Shown: positions 1 through 7,528, numbered from the stretch's first letter. The stretch is DNA of 12,494 bases from CALJTV01 sp034433775 (GCA_034433775.1 DAOUAI010000119.1:1-12494), one strand, 5' to 3'. Program-made: numbers and translations. Notes: a model not told the origin generated them from the letters alone.

Positions 1-53
1 ATGAAAAGCGTTCTATCTACAGCATTATTTGTGTGCATTGTAAGGTGTGAAAA

Positions 54-1664
54 GTGGTAAAGTTGACTTTTTATGGCGGGGTGGGTGAGATAGGGGGAAA
101 TAAGATATTGCTGGAAGACCGGGAGCGGAGACTGCTTCTGGACTTCGGCTTCCCATATAAGCGGTATAAGTGGTTCTATGAGGAGTACCTCAAGCCACGT
201 TCCGGCGCCGGGCTGCTGGACTTACTGTTGCTGGGACTATTGCCTCCACTGGAGGGTCTGTACCGCGATGATATGATGGGGCTGGTGCCCTGGGAGAGCT
301 TGCGGTCAAAGGAGGGTTACCGCCTGCTGGACGAGGTTGACGGCGTCCTTCTGTCCCACGCCCATCTCGACCATTCGGGACATATAGCGTTGCTGAGGGA
401 AGATATACCAGTCTATTCCACAGCGATGACCGCCTTCATCAGCAAGGCGATGCAGGACTCCGGCAAGGCGGACTTCGACCAGCAGGTCTGCTATTTCACT
501 CCGACGAAGCTCACGCGTCCCAGCGGCTGGAAGCAGGAGGCACACATCGCTGACGAGCACGCACAGAGTGTGCAACGGCAATTCTGCCTCGGTGATATGA
601 GTCCGGAGTCTTTGAGCGAGGATGCAAAGCAGTTCTGGAGTGGTGGTTTCTGGGCGAAGCGACCGAAGCAACGGGCGCTGAACTCACGTGACTTAGTACA
701 CTGTACTCGGAGTTGCTTCAATCTGCGCTGTTTCCCTGTCGACCATTCTATACTCGGTGCCTGTGCTTGGGGTGTGGAAACAAGCGAGGGCTGGTTGGTT
801 TACAGTGGCGACCTGCGTCTCCACGGCAAACGCGGCGAGCTGACCAGAAGGTTCATAGAAGAGGCGGCAGCGCTTAAGCCTACCGTTCTGATAATTGAGG
901 GGACGAATGTCAGCCGTGAGGAGAATGTCCCCGAAGGCGATGTGTATGAAAACGCATATCGCGCCGTGCGCAATGCCGGTGGACTGGTGATCGCCGATTT
1001 TTCACCCCGCGATGTCGACCGGTTGCTGACTTTTCTGAGCATCGCCAGGCAGACGGGACGCAAGCTGGCAATAACGCCCAAGGACGCCTATTTGTTAAAG
1101 GTGGTGCGACTGCTGGAACCGCAGACACCGGATATAACGACAGATGATAGCCTGGTGCTATATCAGGATACCATAGGGACTAAATCACCCAGAGTCTGGA
1201 TGCAGGAGCTATGCAAAGAGTGCAGCCATAAGGTGGTGGTGGCGGACGACGTGAGAAATAATCAGGGCGATTTTATCCTCTGTTTCAGCTTCTTCGACTT
1301 GAACGAACTCCCCAGTCTGCATCCTAGGGCGGGTAGTCTCTATGTCTATAGCTCCAGCGAACCGCACGATGAGGAGCAGGAAAGAGATTTCTGGCGGCTG
1401 AGACACTGGCTGGAGTATTTCGGGATAAAGGGCTTCGGACTGCCGGAAGAGCGGAATGGCAGGTGGGAAATACCTGAGGGGGAAAGGGGGTTGCATGCCT
1501 CGGGTCATGCCTGCGGACCCGACCTGCTGGAAATAGTCTCCAGCATCAGTCCTGGATACCTGGTGCCTGTCCATAGCGAACGCCCCACTTACTACAGTAA
1601 CTATCTCAAAAAGAGCCAGATTAAAGTTATCCTGCCCAGCCCCGGCGGGACTATAGAGCTGTAG
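54..1664 (+). CDS. RNase J-like beta-CASP metallo-beta-lactamase nuclease (divergent)
   Basis: A 536-residue protein with the metallo-beta-lactamase plus beta-CASP layout. Visible motifs: a strand ending in Asp30 (LLLDFG), the metal motif HxHxDH at 102-107 (AHLDH), a probable metal His231 (VDHS) and Asp253 (SGD). The beta-CASP part follows, with Glu282 (IEGTN), His485 in HASGHA (481-486) and His507 in PVHSE. This order matches RNase J and related single-protein RNA nucleases, so a cytoplasmic role in RNA trimming or decay is likely; the exact substrate is inference. Two segments look longer than in standard RNase J: about 50-95, rich in Leu, and about 130-215, before His231. I recognise no RNase J C-terminal domain. 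The start is GTG, chosen because AAGGTG at 42-47 sits 6 bases upstream and the first residues form the usual beta strand (LTFYGGVGEIGG). It is the only plus-strand gene and faces the MscS gene tail to tail. Confidence 0.85.
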   Translation: MVKLTFYGGVGEIGGNKILLEDRERRLLLDFGFPYKRYKWFYEEYLKPRSGAGLLDLLLLGLLPPLEGLYRDDMMGLVPWESLRSKEGYRLLDEVDGVLLSHAHLDHSGHIALLREDIPVYSTAMTAFISKAMQDSGKADFDQQVCYFTPTKLTRPSGWKQEAHIADEHAQSVQRQFCLGDMSPESLSEDAKQFWSGGFWAKRPKQRALNSRDLVHCTRSCFNLRCFPVDHSILGACAWGVETSEGWLVYSGDLRLHGKRGELTRRFIEEAAALKPTVLIIEGTNVSREENVPEGDVYENAYRAVRNAGGLVIADFSPRDVDRLLTFLSIARQTGRKLAITPKDAYLLKVVRLLEPQTPDITTDDSLVLYQDTIGTKSPRVWMQELCKECSHKVVVADDVRNNQGDFILCFSFFDLNELPSLHPRAGSLYVYSSSEPHDEEQERDFWRLRHWLEYFGIKGFGLPEERNGRWEIPEGERGLHASGHACGPDLLEIVSSISPGYLVPVHSERPTYYSNYLKKSQIKVILPSPGGTIEL

Positions 1665-1674
1665 ATGGCGGCGT

Positions 1675-2478
1675 TTACGCCAGCTTTATATCCGGTGAGT
1701 TCGCTATTTCTTTCATGAACTGAAGCAATATCTGGCTACGCAATTCGTTGCGCCCTTTTAGCGGGGTGACGAATTTGCCTTTGATCCACACCTGTTTCGG
1801 TTCAACAAAGATGAGCACGCGCGGTCCGTTAAGCGCTTCATCGAGAAATCTGGGGTAGTCGTTCTGGAACATCTTGCCAGCTTCGGCGATGTGGGCTTCA
1901 TCCTGTTTCTTAAGTATGTCTTCTAAAATCCTGCAAGCTTTCTCTATGTCGCTATCGGTGGTCAGCGGGATGCGTACTTCGTCGAACATATAGTCTGAAG
2001 CGATGGCGGTGTACTGCACTGAGTAGTCCTTGGAGTAATTAAGCACCGGCTGGTCGAGGACTATTAAGTTCGGGACGTAGAACAACCGCCCGGTGAGTTC
2101 GCCGCCAAGCTTTTCGTCCTCCCCTACCTCTTCCAGTGTGGTGTGAAGAAGACCGACTTGTCGCACATCACCTTTTATGTTGCCGATACGGATGCGGTCG
2201 CCTACGTCATAAATCCTGCTGAAGGTGATGACAAAGAAAGCGAAAAAGCTGGCGATATATTTTTGTAGTGCCAAAGCAAGTGCCACAGCGATTATGGGCA
2301 CGTAGATAGCTATCTGAGGTATATGAATGGCGGCGAGAACGGTAATGGCTATCAATGCTATGGTGAAGACGATGGTGAGGAAGAGCATCACCGTTCTGGT
2401 ACGCCTCATTCGTTCTACAATTCTGATCGCAGCGGGGATGGGAGGAGTATACTTGTTGAAAGTCTGATTTAAATTCAT
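1675..2478 (-). CDS. Small MscS-family mechanosensitive ion channel
   Basis: A 267-residue membrane protein of the MscS channel family, which opens under membrane tension to release solutes during hypo-osmotic shock. A hydrophobic helix spans about 28-50. Residues 56-88 match the pore helix and its continuation (ALALALQ, then FSRIYDVGDRI). The beta domain shows GNIKGDVRQVG (99-109) and the family VPN signature (135-137). Residues 115-131 contain an acidic, Gly-rich loop longer than the short turn in E. coli MscS. The C-terminal alpha/beta domain runs from about 165 to the end. The reading frame is open 55 codons further upstream, but that stretch lies inside the preceding peptidase gene and shows no family features. 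I therefore chose the ATG at 2478, 13 bases after the peptidase stop. Its ribosome site is weak, so translational coupling to the peptidase is plausible. It is the last gene of the operon starting near 4174. Confidence 0.87.
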   Translation of the reverse strand: MNLNQTFNKYTPPIPAAIRIVERMRRTRTVMLFLTIVFTIALIAITVLAAIHIPQIAIYVPIIAVALALALQKYIASFFAFFVITFSRIYDVGDRIRIGNIKGDVRQVGLLHTTLEEVGEDEKLGGELTGRLFYVPNLIVLDQPVLNYSKDYSVQYTAIASDYMFDEVRIPLTTDSDIEKACRILEDILKKQDEAHIAEAGKMFQNDYPRFLDEALNGPRVLIFVEPKQVWIKGKFVTPLKGRNELRSQILLQFMKEIANSPDIKLA

Positions 2479-2491
2479 GTGTGTCTTGCTA

Positions 2492-3601
2492 TCAGTCCAT
2501 TGAAAGTGCGAGGCGTAGGTAAAGCCTGGCTGCCTGTACCACTTGTTCAAATTGGACTGATTCTTCTGGAGTATGTGCCTGCTCCAGCCTGCCGGGACCA
2601 AGGACGATGGGGTCGACCCCTTCTGCCCAGAGCACATTGCCATCTGAGTGGCTCCTGAAGTCCTGTGGTTTCCAAGGCAGGGAGAGCTCTTTAAATACCT
2701 TCTTCAGCTTGCTTATCAGCGGTCTTTCCGGCGATATCTGGTAGCCGGCATATGTGCTCTCAAATCTCAGTCGCACGTTCAAATTTTGTATGCTATTGGC
2801 AGCGGTTTTGACCAGCTGTTCCATTTCAGCCCTAAGGATATCGACTTTTGAGTCTGGTGGCAGGTGCAGGTCCAGCCAGGCCTCGCAGGTATCGGGGACA
2901 ACGAAGCCGCCGGGGAAGGCGGATAGCTCCCTAATGTTATATACCAGCCCGTGAGGTGCTGAGGAGGCGTAATCGGTGATGTGGAGGAGCAGTTTGAGCA
3001 TGGACTCGATGGCATTGAGCCCGAGTTCGGGCATCGATGAGTGCACCCTCTTGCCTTCGGTGCGGAGTAGCACCTCCATATAGCCGTAATGTCCTAGGCA
3101 TGGTGCCAGGTCGGTGGGCTCGCCGATGATCGCCCAGGGAAAACTATACTCGCGGACAAGTTCTTTGGCACCGCTATTGTCCTCCTCCTCTCCTACCACG
3201 AGCGCCAGTGCCACTGAGGGGAGCTTCCTATTGATGCTGGCAAGGGTGGTGAACGCTTCGAGCATGGCGGCGCAGCCGGCTTTCATATCGGCGCTCCCCA
3301 GACCGAAGATAGCACCATTTTCCTCAGAGGCACCGAAGTCTTCTAGGTCATGGGCGGTGACAGTGTCCAGATGACCGACAAAACAGACCTCTGCCTCCTC
3401 TTTTCCTTCGGGGAAGACCACCAGGTTGTAGCGGGTGTCATCCACAGGCTGCCTTTTTACCGGCACTCCGTAGCTTTTCAAATACTGTTCCACATATTCG
3501 GAGGCTTCCTGCTCCTTTCCTGAAGGGCTATAAATGTCAATGAGGGAGCAGAGAAGGCGCTTCAGCCTCTGGGTATCGATATCCAGTCTATTTTTCGTCA
3601 T
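2492..3601 (-). CDS. M20-family metallo-hydrolase (ArgE/DapE/LysK-like deacylase or peptidase)
   Basis: A 369-residue M20 enzyme, a two-metal amidase that removes acyl groups from amino acids or cleaves small peptides in the cytoplasm. The family residues are in order: His77 and Asp79 (GHLDTV), bridging Asp105 (SADMKAG), catalytic Glu138 and metal Glu139 (GEEED), Glu161 (IGEPTD) and metal His343 (QAHTPEE). His187 (VHSS) lies in the lid domain of about 175-290. The GEPT and GPG...AHTPEE blocks resemble ArgE, DapE and LysK more than dipeptidases, but the substrate cannot be read from sequence. The ATG lies inside the last codons of the upstream GNAT gene, overlapping it by 14 bases in another frame, so the two are probably translationally coupled. 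An acetyltransferase next to a deacylase may point to N-acylated substrates, but this is inference. Confidence 0.88.
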   Translation of the reverse strand: MTKNRLDIDTQRLKRLLCSLIDIYSPSGKEQEASEYVEQYLKSYGVPVKRQPVDDTRYNLVVFPEGKEEAEVCFVGHLDTVTAHDLEDFGASEENGAIFGLGSADMKAGCAAMLEAFTTLASINRKLPSVALALVVGEEEDNSGAKELVREYSFPWAIIGEPTDLAPCLGHYGYMEVLLRTEGKRVHSSMPELGLNAIESMLKLLLHITDYASSAPHGLVYNIRELSAFPGGFVVPDTCEAWLDLHLPPDSKVDILRAEMEQLVKTAANSIQNLNVRLRFESTYAGYQISPERPLISKLKKVFKELSLPWKPQDFRSHSDGNVLWAEGVDPIVLGPGRLEQAHTPEESVQFEQVVQAARLYLRLALSMD

Positions 3602-4139
3602 TTACCCGGTCTCGGTCTTTGTTCTGCTTTTTGGTCCTGCCACGACGCAATGTCTTTGCCAGCCAGGTATGCTGACTGCTCACAGAAAAGCCGATGGCTT
3701 TAAAGAAGGCGATGGCGACCTCGTTATCGGCATCTGTATCGGCGATTATCATTCTCACGCCGTTCTTGCGCAGCTTTTCCTCCAGCCGACGGTAGAGACG
3801 ATAGCCCAAGTTGGTGCGGCGGTAGCCCTCGTCCACACCTATCCAGCTTACATAGCCGTACTTCTTCCATGCAGTGCCCTCCTTTTCGATAGTGGTGGCA
3901 AGGATGAAGCCGACTATCTTCTTTTCATCTTCGGTCTCAGCGACCAGGCAGTACTCCGGGTCGGAGGTGAAATGGTCGGTGACTTCGAAGGCATCCCAGG
4001 TGCGGTAGAGGATGGGAAACTCATCGCTGGTGAATAGTTTCTCTCCAAGATGGTATACAGCGCTGACATCGTCTATCTCCATCTGACGAATTTCAGCCTC
4101 GACTTTCTTTTTGTTACTGTCTGCGTCTTCGGTACTCAT
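3588..4139 (-). CDS. GNAT-family N-acetyltransferase
   Basis: A 183-residue acetyl-CoA-dependent acetyltransferase of the GNAT fold. The core spans about 14-162. Beta4 and the acetyl-CoA pyrophosphate loop are visible as SWIGVDEGYRRTNLG (98-112). The usual R-x-x-G-x-G/A loop is RRTNLG here, with Asn110 in place of the first Gly. Motif B is DNEVAIAFFKAIGF (138-151). The first 13 residues are polar, and a basic, probably disordered tail covers about 164-183 and overlaps the next gene. RimI-like Nat enzymes are the nearest type I recognise, but whether the acceptor is a protein N-terminus, an amino acid or a small amine is unknown. The start has a perfect ribosome site (GGAGG at 4144-4148, 4 bases from the ATG), and the promoter at 4181-4209 makes this the first gene of a three-gene operon. 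Confidence 0.85.
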   Translation of the reverse strand: MSTEDADSNKKKVEAEIRQMEIDDVSAVYHLGEKLFTSDEFPILYRTWDAFEVTDHFTSDPEYCLVAETEDEKKIVGFILATTIEKEGTAWKKYGYVSWIGVDEGYRRTNLGYRLYRRLEEKLRKNGVRMIIADTDADNEVAIAFFKAIGFSVSSQHTWLAKTLRRGRTKKQNKDRDRVNDEK

Positions 4140-4143
4140 GCTA

Positions 4144-4148
4144 CCTCC
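4144..4148 (-). promoter_or_regulatory. Ribosome binding site of the GNAT gene
   Basis: GGAGG read on the minus strand, 4 bases before the ATG at 4139. It fixes the start of this first gene of the left operon. Confidence 0.8.
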
Positions 4149-4180
4149 ATAGATAGTATAAGACGAATCACGTTTATCAA

Positions 4181-4209
4181 ATTATATTTCACCGGGCTGA
4201 GTAAGTCTA
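4181..4209 (-). promoter_or_regulatory. Sigma70-type promoter of the GNAT-M20-MscS operon
   Basis: On the minus strand, TAGACT (4209 to 4204, four of six matches to the -35 consensus) is followed after exactly 17 bases by a perfect TATAAT (4186 to 4181). The expected transcription start is near 4174, giving a leader of about 35 bases that contains the GGAGG site. It lies in the 106-base gap after the htpX-like stop codon and implies that the left operon can be transcribed independently of the block upstream. No terminator hairpin is visible in the same gap, so read-through from upstream is also possible. Confidence 0.6.
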
Positions 4210-4245
4210 ATTTCGAGTAATAAGTGACGAGTTGGTAATAGCCAG

Positions 4246-5430
4246 TCAAAGGGGGTTCAGTCTACCGCAGTGGGGGCATCTCACCTGTGAGCTGCTGAAC
4301 GAAGGCGGCACTTTTAACCTGGTGCCGCAGGCGCAAGTGAGCGTAGTGTAATTGCTGAGCCGCCACATAGCGTCCGAGGTCTCTCTCGCCTGCTGAATTT
4401 CATCCGTCTTTTCGGCGCTGGGGGCGCGTATCGGTACCGTGCCAGCGGCAGTAGACCTGCGTATGATTCCTTTGGGGTCATTTCTTACTTCGCGGTAAGC
4501 GCGGTCATAATCGGCGAATGAAGCACCTGCCATGGAGCGCAGGATACGGACCCTTTCGGCTATGGGTGGATGGGAGCTGGTGAGTTCATTCATCTTCCTA
4601 TTAAAAGGGTTGACGATAAACATCGGAGCGGTAGCCCTGTTAGCTGTCTTCAACTCCTCGGTCGAGAGCGCTATCTTTTCCAGTGCTGAAGCCAGCCCCT
4701 CGGGGTACCTGGTATAAAGGGCAGAGGAAGCATCTGCCAGGTACTCACGGCGACGGGAGATGGCGAAGTAGATGAGCTGGGCAGCGATCGGTGCCAGTAT
4801 CATCAGCACCAGAGCTACAAGCACGATTATTAGCTGTGCGCCTCCCCCACCGCGCCCTGTGGATGTGGTCCGCCTTGTCCTGCCCATGCCGCCGTAAAAG
4901 AGAAAGCGAGAACCATACCAGGCGAGCATGACGATGGTGCCCAGAAGCACGCTGCACATCGCCATCAATAGCACATCGCGGTTTTTAATATGGGCTATCT
5001 CATGTCCCACCACTCCCTGCAGTTCGTCCCGGTCCAATTTTTGTAATAGCCCGGAGGTGACAGCTATGGCAGCTTTGTTCGGGTCACGCCCGGTGGCGAA
5101 GGCGTTCATCGCCGGGTCGTCGATGATATAAATATCGGGCATTTTCTCCAGCCCGGAGGCGATTTTCATCTCCTCGACAACGTTATACAGACGCTTGTGG
5201 TCATCGGGGCTGATTTTTCTGGCGCGGGAAACGGCGAGGAGGATGTTGTCCCCCTGGAAATAGGCAATCAGGTTCATCACCGCCCATACCACCATGGCGA
5301 TTACGAGCCCTGTGATAGCATCGCCAAAGAACACCATGCCCAGAAAATAGCCGAGCAGGAGGAAGACCAGCCCCAGGCTGGCTACCAGCACTATCGTTCT
5401 GGTCTGGTTAGACCTGATCTGTTCCCACAT
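4246..5430 (-). CDS. htpX: HtpX-like M48 membrane metalloprotease with C-terminal zinc ribbon
   Basis: A 394-residue M48 protease of the HtpX type, which degrades misfolded or damaged membrane proteins with its active site on the cytoplasmic side. Membrane segments are at about 13-34, 38-58, 153-172 and 199-224. The zinc motif HEIAH is at 143-147, and the third zinc ligand is Glu229 in SRRREYLAD. The block NPFNRKMNELTSSHPP (274-289) is the typical end of the catalytic domain. HtpX is usually near 290 residues; this protein continues about 95 residues more. The extra part is a polar linker (about 303-360) followed by a four-cysteine ribbon: Cys366 and Cys368 (CACG), Cys385 and Cys388 (CPHCG). 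The stop of lemA lies 11 bases upstream; lemA next to htpX is a recurrent bacterial pairing. No strong ribosome site is seen before the ATG, so coupling to lemA translation is likely. Confidence 0.88.
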   Translation of the reverse strand: MWEQIRSNQTRTIVLVASLGLVFLLLGYFLGMVFFGDAITGLVIAMVVWAVMNLIAYFQGDNILLAVSRARKISPDDHKRLYNVVEEMKIASGLEKMPDIYIIDDPAMNAFATGRDPNKAAIAVTSGLLQKLDRDELQGVVGHEIAHIKNRDVLLMAMCSVLLGTIVMLAWYGSRFLFYGGMGRTRRTTSTGRGGGGAQLIIVLVALVLMILAPIAAQLIYFAISRRREYLADASSALYTRYPEGLASALEKIALSTEELKTANRATAPMFIVNPFNRKMNELTSSHPPIAERVRILRSMAGASFADYDRAYREVRNDPKGIIRRSTAAGTVPIRAPSAEKTDEIQQARETSDAMWRLSNYTTLTCACGTRLKVPPSFSSSQVRCPHCGRLNPL

Positions 5431-5441
5431 AGCTTACGGCA

Positions 5442-6008
5442 TCAGGAAAAGCTGACCTTAGGCGCTTCCCTCTCCTCGGTCACGGTGACCTCGAAGAACT
5501 CGCCGGGCTTGAAGCCGGTCATGGCGGCGATGATGTTGGAGGGGAACATCTGTGTCTGGTTGTTGTATTTCATCACCGAGTCATTGTAGAACTGGCGGGC
5601 GAAGCTGATTTTATTTTCGGTAGAAGTAAGCTCCTCTTGAAGGGCGAGGAAGTTCTGGTTTGCTTTGAGGTCGGGGTATCTTTCTGCTACGGCGAGCAGT
5701 CTGGCTAAAGCTGAACTCAGTTCACCTTCAGCCTTGGCGCGCTCGCCAGCTCCGCCGGAGCTGGCGAGTTGCTGTGCCAAGTTGCGGGCTTTGGTCACCG
5801 CTTCCAGTGTTTCTCGCTCGTGTCTCATATAGCCCTTGACTGTCTCCACAAGGTTGGGGATGAGGTCGTGGCGCCGTTTGAGTTGCACGTCTATCTGTGC
5901 CCAGGCGTTCTTCACCTGGTTGCGCAGGCGGACAAGACCGTTGTACACGGAAACGAAGACGATGACCAAGATGGCGATTATGCCCAAGATTATATATACC
6001 GCTATCAT
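5442..6008 (-). CDS. lemA: LemA family membrane-anchored helical protein
   Basis: A 188-residue LemA protein. A single N-terminal membrane helix (about 3-22) is followed at once by the family signature, with VYNGLVRLRN (21-30), AWAQIDVQLKRR (35-46) and DLIPNLV (48-54). The rest is a predicted all-helical domain, with the conserved ARQFYND at 137-143 and the end motif PSNIIA...F at about 156-172. The molecular role of LemA is not settled; in many bacteria it accompanies HtpX or related membrane genes, as here. The start has GGAGG at 6014-6018, 5 bases from the ATG. It follows the zinc-ribbon gene by 21 bases and precedes the protease by 11, all on one strand, so co-transcription is expected. 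Confidence 0.92.
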   Translation of the reverse strand: MIAVYIILGIIAILVIVFVSVYNGLVRLRNQVKNAWAQIDVQLKRRHDLIPNLVETVKGYMRHERETLEAVTKARNLAQQLASSGGAGERAKAEGELSSALARLLAVAERYPDLKANQNFLALQEELTSTENKISFARQFYNDSVMKYNNQTQMFPSNIIAAMTGFKPGEFFEVTVTEEREAPKVSFS

Positions 6009-6013
6009 TTAAA

Positions 6014-6018
6014 CCTCC
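6014..6018 (-). promoter_or_regulatory. Ribosome binding site of lemA
   Basis: GGAGG on the minus strand, 5 bases before the lemA ATG. It is the strongest such site in the middle block, which suggests that LemA is made in larger amounts than its neighbours. Confidence 0.7.
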
Positions 6019-6029
6019 ATCAATTACGT

Positions 6030-6461
6030 TTACATTCTAGTTACAGGCTGTGTGTCCTGAAAAACTTCACGCAAGAAGTCAATCACCTGCCGGGCTGGGA
6101 CTTTAGCTTGTGATCCGGGTGACAGTTGGTTTAGCAGCCTCGTCAGCTCACCGCTGTCAAACCACAGTCCATCGCCGTGCTGGCAGGCGTCGATGATTAT
6201 AAGGGGCTGCTCGTTAAGGACTGCTTTTCGCATTTTCACCCGGCAGATAGGGCAGCGGCGCCTCTTTTCCTGAAGGACTGGCTGGGGCGTTTCTAAAAGG
6301 CTGCCCAGCGGTGATTTCTGCCACTCAAGTCCCAGCGAGTTTAGCAGTAACTCCAGTTCACCAGAATCGAACCATACCCCGTAGCATTCGGTACAGTAGT
6401 CGAGTTCGATGCCTTTATACTCGACGACTATCATATCCTTGTGGCAGACGGGGCAGATCAT
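6030..6461 (-). CDS. Tandem TFIIB-type zinc-ribbon protein
   Basis: A 143-residue protein built from two copies of a zf-TFIIB-like module. Copy one has CPVC (3-6), then CTEC (23-26) and WFDSGELELLL (30-40). Copy two has CPIC (70-73), then Cys93 and WFDSGELTRLL (100-110). In copy two the fourth ligand position holds Gly96 instead of Cys; His95, one residue away, may substitute, otherwise this ribbon may not bind zinc well. A linker of about 25 residues joins the copies, and a short helical tail ends the protein. The family is widespread in bacteria and annotated only as a transcription-factor-like zinc ribbon; no activity is established that I can name. The ATG at 6461 starts directly on the first zinc pair but has no good ribosome site (a GGAG lies too far away), so coupling to the nrpR-like gene 25 bases upstream is plausible. 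Confidence 0.82.
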   Translation of the reverse strand: MICPVCHKDMIVVEYKGIELDYCTECYGVWFDSGELELLLNSLGLEWQKSPLGSLLETPQPVLQEKRRRCPICRVKMRKAVLNEQPLIIIDACQHGDGLWFDSGELTRLLNQLSPGSQAKVPARQVIDFLREVFQDTQPVTRM

Positions 6462-6486
6462 TTAATTGTGTTACTCCGGACAGTGA

Positions 6487-7503
6487 TTACAACAGAGGAT
6501 AATCATGTTGCAGTTGCCAGAAACTGATCAGGTGGTGGGAATCTACCATGCCGCTTTCTGCAAAGTTTTCGACCTCGATTCCTGCCTCTACCGCTGCCGC
6601 GACCGGATTAAGCCCGCCGAGCAGTACCATGCCAACCCGGTTCGTCCCTACGGCGATCTGACATATAGGTTCACTGGTGTTACCTACAGCGAGGACGCCA
6701 TTGATGCCAGCGGCTTTAAGTTTGGCAGTGACCTCTTCGACGACGGATTTTGCCGGGGCCGGTATTTCCCGGAAATTCGCCAGTATCTTACCGTTGCCAG
6801 TCTTGGCAGCCTCGCTCACGCTGGTCATCTTGGCGCGGATGTACTGCTCGGAGGGGTCGAGAGAGGTACCGCTGTAGTTAATTATGGCGGTGAAGCGGTG
6901 AGGCTTGTGGTTCCTGATTTCAAGTACTCCCCCAAATTTAGACTCTATGGGGACGCCGTGCTTTAACAGTACACCGTTTACAACTATGCTGCAGACGGTG
7001 GCTAGACCTATTTTACCGCTCGGAATGACCACATCGCCAAGTTTCTGTCCTTCCGATGCAACGGCTACAAGGTCGCTAACACATAGGCCTGCCTTGAAGA
7101 CTTCACTCATAGCAGCTACAGCTTGTGGAAAGTCATCTTTATTGAAAACGGAGGTATTTACCGGGATCTGTCCAGTTTTGGTCTCGGGGTTAAAAGTGGT
7201 GCGAAATGCTAGAAGTTCGAGTTTCTCCAAGATGAAGCCAACTCGGTCAGGTGCTAAAGCCGTTCGCAGTTCTTCCAGTCCACGCGCGGTAATCATTCTA
7301 CCGTCTATCCCCATAAGCTGAGTGTAGCCCCTCTCGTCCATAATCTTGAGGTGGTATCTGACTGCCCTTTCGCTCAAGAAAATGCCGTGTTTTTCTAGTT
7401 CGCGGGCGATGGTAATAGATCCCAGCGGCTCCGAGGACTCGCTGAGCACTTTCAAGATAGCTATTATCTTCCTTTCGGTATCCGAGCTGGCACTAGATAT
7501 CAT
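6487..7503 (-). CDS. nrpR: NrpR-like nitrogen-responsive transcriptional repressor (single DUF128 domain)
   Basis: A 338-residue regulator. Residues about 8-80 form a winged helix of the RNase R N-terminal type: helices around 10-22 and 29-40, a recognition helix at SERAVRYHLKIM (44-55), and GRMITARGLEEL (68-79). Residues about 85-333 match one NrpR effector domain (DUF128), best seen in GMVLLGGLNPVAAAVEAGIEVEN (291-313; a family hallmark, noted by position and key Gly/Pro residues). In methanogenic archaea NrpR represses nitrogen-fixation and glutamine synthetase genes, and 2-oxoglutarate relieves repression. Some archaeal forms have two effector domains; this one has one. The gene lies 161 bases downstream of the amtB-glnK-glnA-nadE block, so a nitrogen-control role is well supported by context, though its targets are inference. 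It leads the zinc-ribbon, lemA and htpX genes. Confidence 0.85.
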   Translation of the reverse strand: MISSASSDTERKIIAILKVLSESSEPLGSITIARELEKHGIFLSERAVRYHLKIMDERGYTQLMGIDGRMITARGLEELRTALAPDRVGFILEKLELLAFRTTFNPETKTGQIPVNTSVFNKDDFPQAVAAMSEVFKAGLCVSDLVAVASEGQKLGDVVIPSGKIGLATVCSIVVNGVLLKHGVPIESKFGGVLEIRNHKPHRFTAIINYSGTSLDPSEQYIRAKMTSVSEAAKTGNGKILANFREIPAPAKSVVEEVTAKLKAAGINGVLAVGNTSEPICQIAVGTNRVGMVLLGGLNPVAAAVEAGIEVENFAESGMVDSHHLISFWQLQHDYPLL

Positions 7504-7528
7504 GTCTTTAGTAGGCTTCCATAATTTA

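Noticed and set aside
1..60. A 19-codon frame from ATG at 1 to TAA at 58-60, overlapping the nuclease start.
   Set aside because: It may be the tail of an upstream gene cut by the window edge or chance; there is no ribosome site visible and nothing recognisable in the peptide.
1666..1682. Small inverted repeat (TGGCG, 7-base loop, CGCCA) across the convergent stop codons as a shared terminator.
   Set aside because: The stem is only 5 base pairs and neither strand has a T-run after it.
2479..2643. A 55-codon N-terminal extension of the MscS frame.
   Set aside because: It lies entirely within the end of the M20 gene, has no ribosome site and lacks family features; the ATG at 2478 gives a normal small MscS protein.
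6505..6966. Plus-strand open frame of 153 codons opposite nrpR, and similar long opposite-strand frames elsewhere (306-671, 3534-4037, 12026-12469).
   Set aside because: Each is antisense to a confidently identified gene, has no recognisable motif and is explained by codon bias of the real gene.
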